A stretch of 42,859 nt of DNA from JAWKIW01 sp046331175. GTDB lineage: Bacteria; Actinomycetota; Acidimicrobiia; Acidimicrobiales; Acidimicrobilacustridaceae. The notes under the pieces were generated by a model. The model was not told the DNA's origin and made no database searches. It saw nothing but the letters and a program-made list of their open reading frames with translations. The translations under genes were made by a program, and so were the position numbers. The DNA lies in assembly GCA_046331175.1 (NCBI GenBank), contig JAXLRI010000024.1, forward strand, positions 1 through 42,859, given 5' to 3'. Positions within the stretch are counted from its first letter, which is position 1, and every line of letters begins with the position of its first letter. Of this stretch, positions 41,561-42,859 are shown one piece after another.

Positions 41561-42841
41561 TCAGGAGGCGGCGCGGCGGGGGCGGGACTCGCCGTCGGCC
41601 TTGGCCCGGCCCTTCGGCACGAGGGTGGGGTTCACCTTCTCGAGCACGACCTTCTCGTCGATGACGACCTTGGCGATGTCGTCGCGCGAGGGCAGCTCGT
41701 ACATGACGTTGAGCAGCACCTCTTCGAGGATGGCGCGCAGGCCGCGGGCACCGGTGCCCCGCAGCAACGCCTGGTCGGCGACGGCGGCGAGGGCGTCGTC
41801 GGTGAACTCGAGCTCGACGTTCTCGAGCTCGAAGAACTTCCGGTACTGCTTGACGAGCGCGTTGCGGGGTTCGACCAGGATGCGGATGAGCGCCTCGCGG
41901 TCGAGGTTGGACACGGCGCCGAGCACCGGCAGGCGGCCGATGAACTCGGGGATGAGGCCGAACTTCAGCAGGTCCTCGGGCAGCACCTTGGCGAACAGCT
42001 CGCCGAGGTCCTTCTCGTTGGCCTTGCGGATGTCGGCGGAGAAGCCGACGCCGTTGGAGCCGGCCCGGCTCTCGATGATCTTCTCGATGCCGGCGAACGC
42101 ACCACCGCAGATGAACAGGATGTTCGTGGTGTCGATCTGGATGAACTCCTGGTGGGGGTGCTTGCGGCCCCCCTGGGGCGGCACCGAGGCGGTGGTGCCC
42201 TCGAGGATCTTCAGCAGCGCCTGCTGCACGCCCTCGCCGGAGACGTCGCGGGTGATCGACGGGTTCTCGCTCTTGCGGGCGATCTTGTCGATCTCGTCGA
42301 TGTAGATGATGCCGGTCTCGGCCTTCTTGACGTCGTAGTCGGCGGCCTGGATCAGCTTGAGGAGGATGTTCTCCACGTCCTCACCGACGTAGCCGGCCTC
42401 GGTGAGGGCGGTGGCATCGGCGATGGCGAACGGGACGTTGAGCATCCGGGCCAGCGTCTGGGCCAGCAGGGTCTTGCCGCAGCCGGTGGGGCCGATCAGC
42501 AGGATGTTCGACTTGGCCAGCTCGACCTCGTTGTCGTGGTTGGCGCCGAACTGGACCCGCTTGTAGTGGTTGTAGACCGCGACCGACAGGATCTTCTTGG
42601 CCGGCTCCTGCCCGATGATGTAGTCGTTCAGGAAGTCGTAGATCTCGGTGGGCTTGGGCAGCTCGTCGAAGCGGAGCTCGGCGTTCTCGGCCAGCTCCTC
42701 CTCGATGATCTCGTTGCAGAGGTCGATGCACTCGTCGCAGATGTAGACCCCCGGGCCGGCGATGAGCTTCTTGACCTGCTTCTGCGACTTGCCGCAGAAC
42801 GAGCACTTCAGCAGCTCGCCACCGTCTCCGAACTTGGCCAC
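41561..42841 (-). CDS. clpX: ATP-dependent Clp protease ATP-binding subunit ClpX
   Basis: 426 residues, complete. The N-terminal zinc-binding domain has four cysteines (CSFCGKSQ and YICDECIDLC, about 15-40). AAA+ features: Walker A GPTGCGKTLLAQ, pore loop EAGYVGEDVE, Walker B GIIYIDEIDKIAR, arginine finger in FIGRLPVL. It unfolds substrates for ClpP. The start is GTG at 42841, with GGGGGAG seven or so bases upstream, so this gene uses a Shine-Dalgarno sequence. clpP, usually just upstream, would lie beyond the window edge. Confidence 0.97.
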   Translation of the reverse strand: MAKFGDGGELLKCSFCGKSQKQVKKLIAGPGVYICDECIDLCNEIIEEELAENAELRFDELPKPTEIYDFLNDYIIGQEPAKKILSVAVYNHYKRVQFGANHDNEVELAKSNILLIGPTGCGKTLLAQTLARMLNVPFAIADATALTEAGYVGEDVENILLKLIQAADYDVKKAETGIIYIDEIDKIARKSENPSITRDVSGEGVQQALLKILEGTTASVPPQGGRKHPHQEFIQIDTTNILFICGGAFAGIEKIIESRAGSNGVGFSADIRKANEKDLGELFAKVLPEDLLKFGLIPEFIGRLPVLGAVSNLDREALIRILVEPRNALVKQYRKFFELENVELEFTDDALAAVADQALLRGTGARGLRAILEEVLLNVMYELPSRDDIAKVVIDEKVVLEKVNPTLVPKGRAKADGESRPRRAAS

Positions 42842-42859
42842 GTCGCTCTCCCCCGGTGC

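Overview
The window is one contiguous piece of a very GC-rich, densely coding bacterial chromosome. It looks actinobacterial, most likely class Acidimicrobiia. The grounds are the rod-shape and ribosomal-protein cluster order, a class II DAHP synthase, a PaaX-type regulator, many GTG starts, and many first genes whose start codon lies 6-8 bases after a TANNNT box, which is the actinobacterial leaderless pattern. The class-level placement is inference from gene content, not a measured phylogeny. I see no rRNA, tRNA, CRISPR array, insertion sequence or phage gene.

Layout. 1-6 kb (+): class II DAHP synthase, a sulfite reductase / APS reductase pair with its own regulatory region, a PaaX-like regulator and a GerMN lipoprotein. 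6-8.5 kb (-): a MoxR AAA+ ATPase with its VWA (CoxE-like) partner. 8.6-9.8 kb (+): a membrane-anchored class III nucleotide cyclase. It is divergent from moxR, and a TTGACCG-NN-CGGTCAA palindrome lies between the two. 10-11.25 kb (-): proA. 11.3-19.6 kb (+): a colinear block of six genes: CbbX-type AAA+ ATPase with a TerB-like N-terminus, a substrate-binding-like protein, a substrate-binding/VWA lipoprotein, a membrane coiled-coil protein with a proline-rich tail, MurJ, and PspA. 19.7-22.1 kb (-): obgE and proB, with an unusual 22-codon gene between them that duplicates the 3' end of obgE. 22.2-25.9 kb (-): four minor-pilin genes of the Tad type without their secretion machinery. 26.4-27.6 kb (+): a dGTPase-like HD hydrolase. 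27.7-42.8 kb (-): rpmA, rplU, RNase E/G, a TIGR03936/TIGR03960 pair, rodA, mrdA, mreD, mreC, mreB, ndk, folC, clpX.

How the parts work together. The minus-strand backbone (clpX, folC, ndk, mreBCD-mrdA-rodA, the radical SAM pair, RNase E/G, rplU-rpmA, obgE-proB, proA) is a widely conserved housekeeping order for cell-wall elongation, ribosome biogenesis and proline synthesis. It is interrupted twice by plus-strand or accessory material: the pilin and dGTPase genes between rpmA and obgE, and the AAA+/VWA/MurJ/PspA block between proB and proA. The second insertion is the best candidate for a little-described system. It combines an AAA+ remodeller, exported sensor-like proteins, the lipid II flippase and the membrane-damage protein PspA, which suggests an envelope-stress device.

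Other noteworthy structure: two 51-bp hairpins of identical design (23-bp arms, 5-nt loop, shared outer 7 bp), each 42-43 bp after a stop codon; a tandem 71-bp repeat carrying imperfect hairpins between two convergent genes; and an inverted repeat enclosing the -10 box of the sulfite reductase operon.
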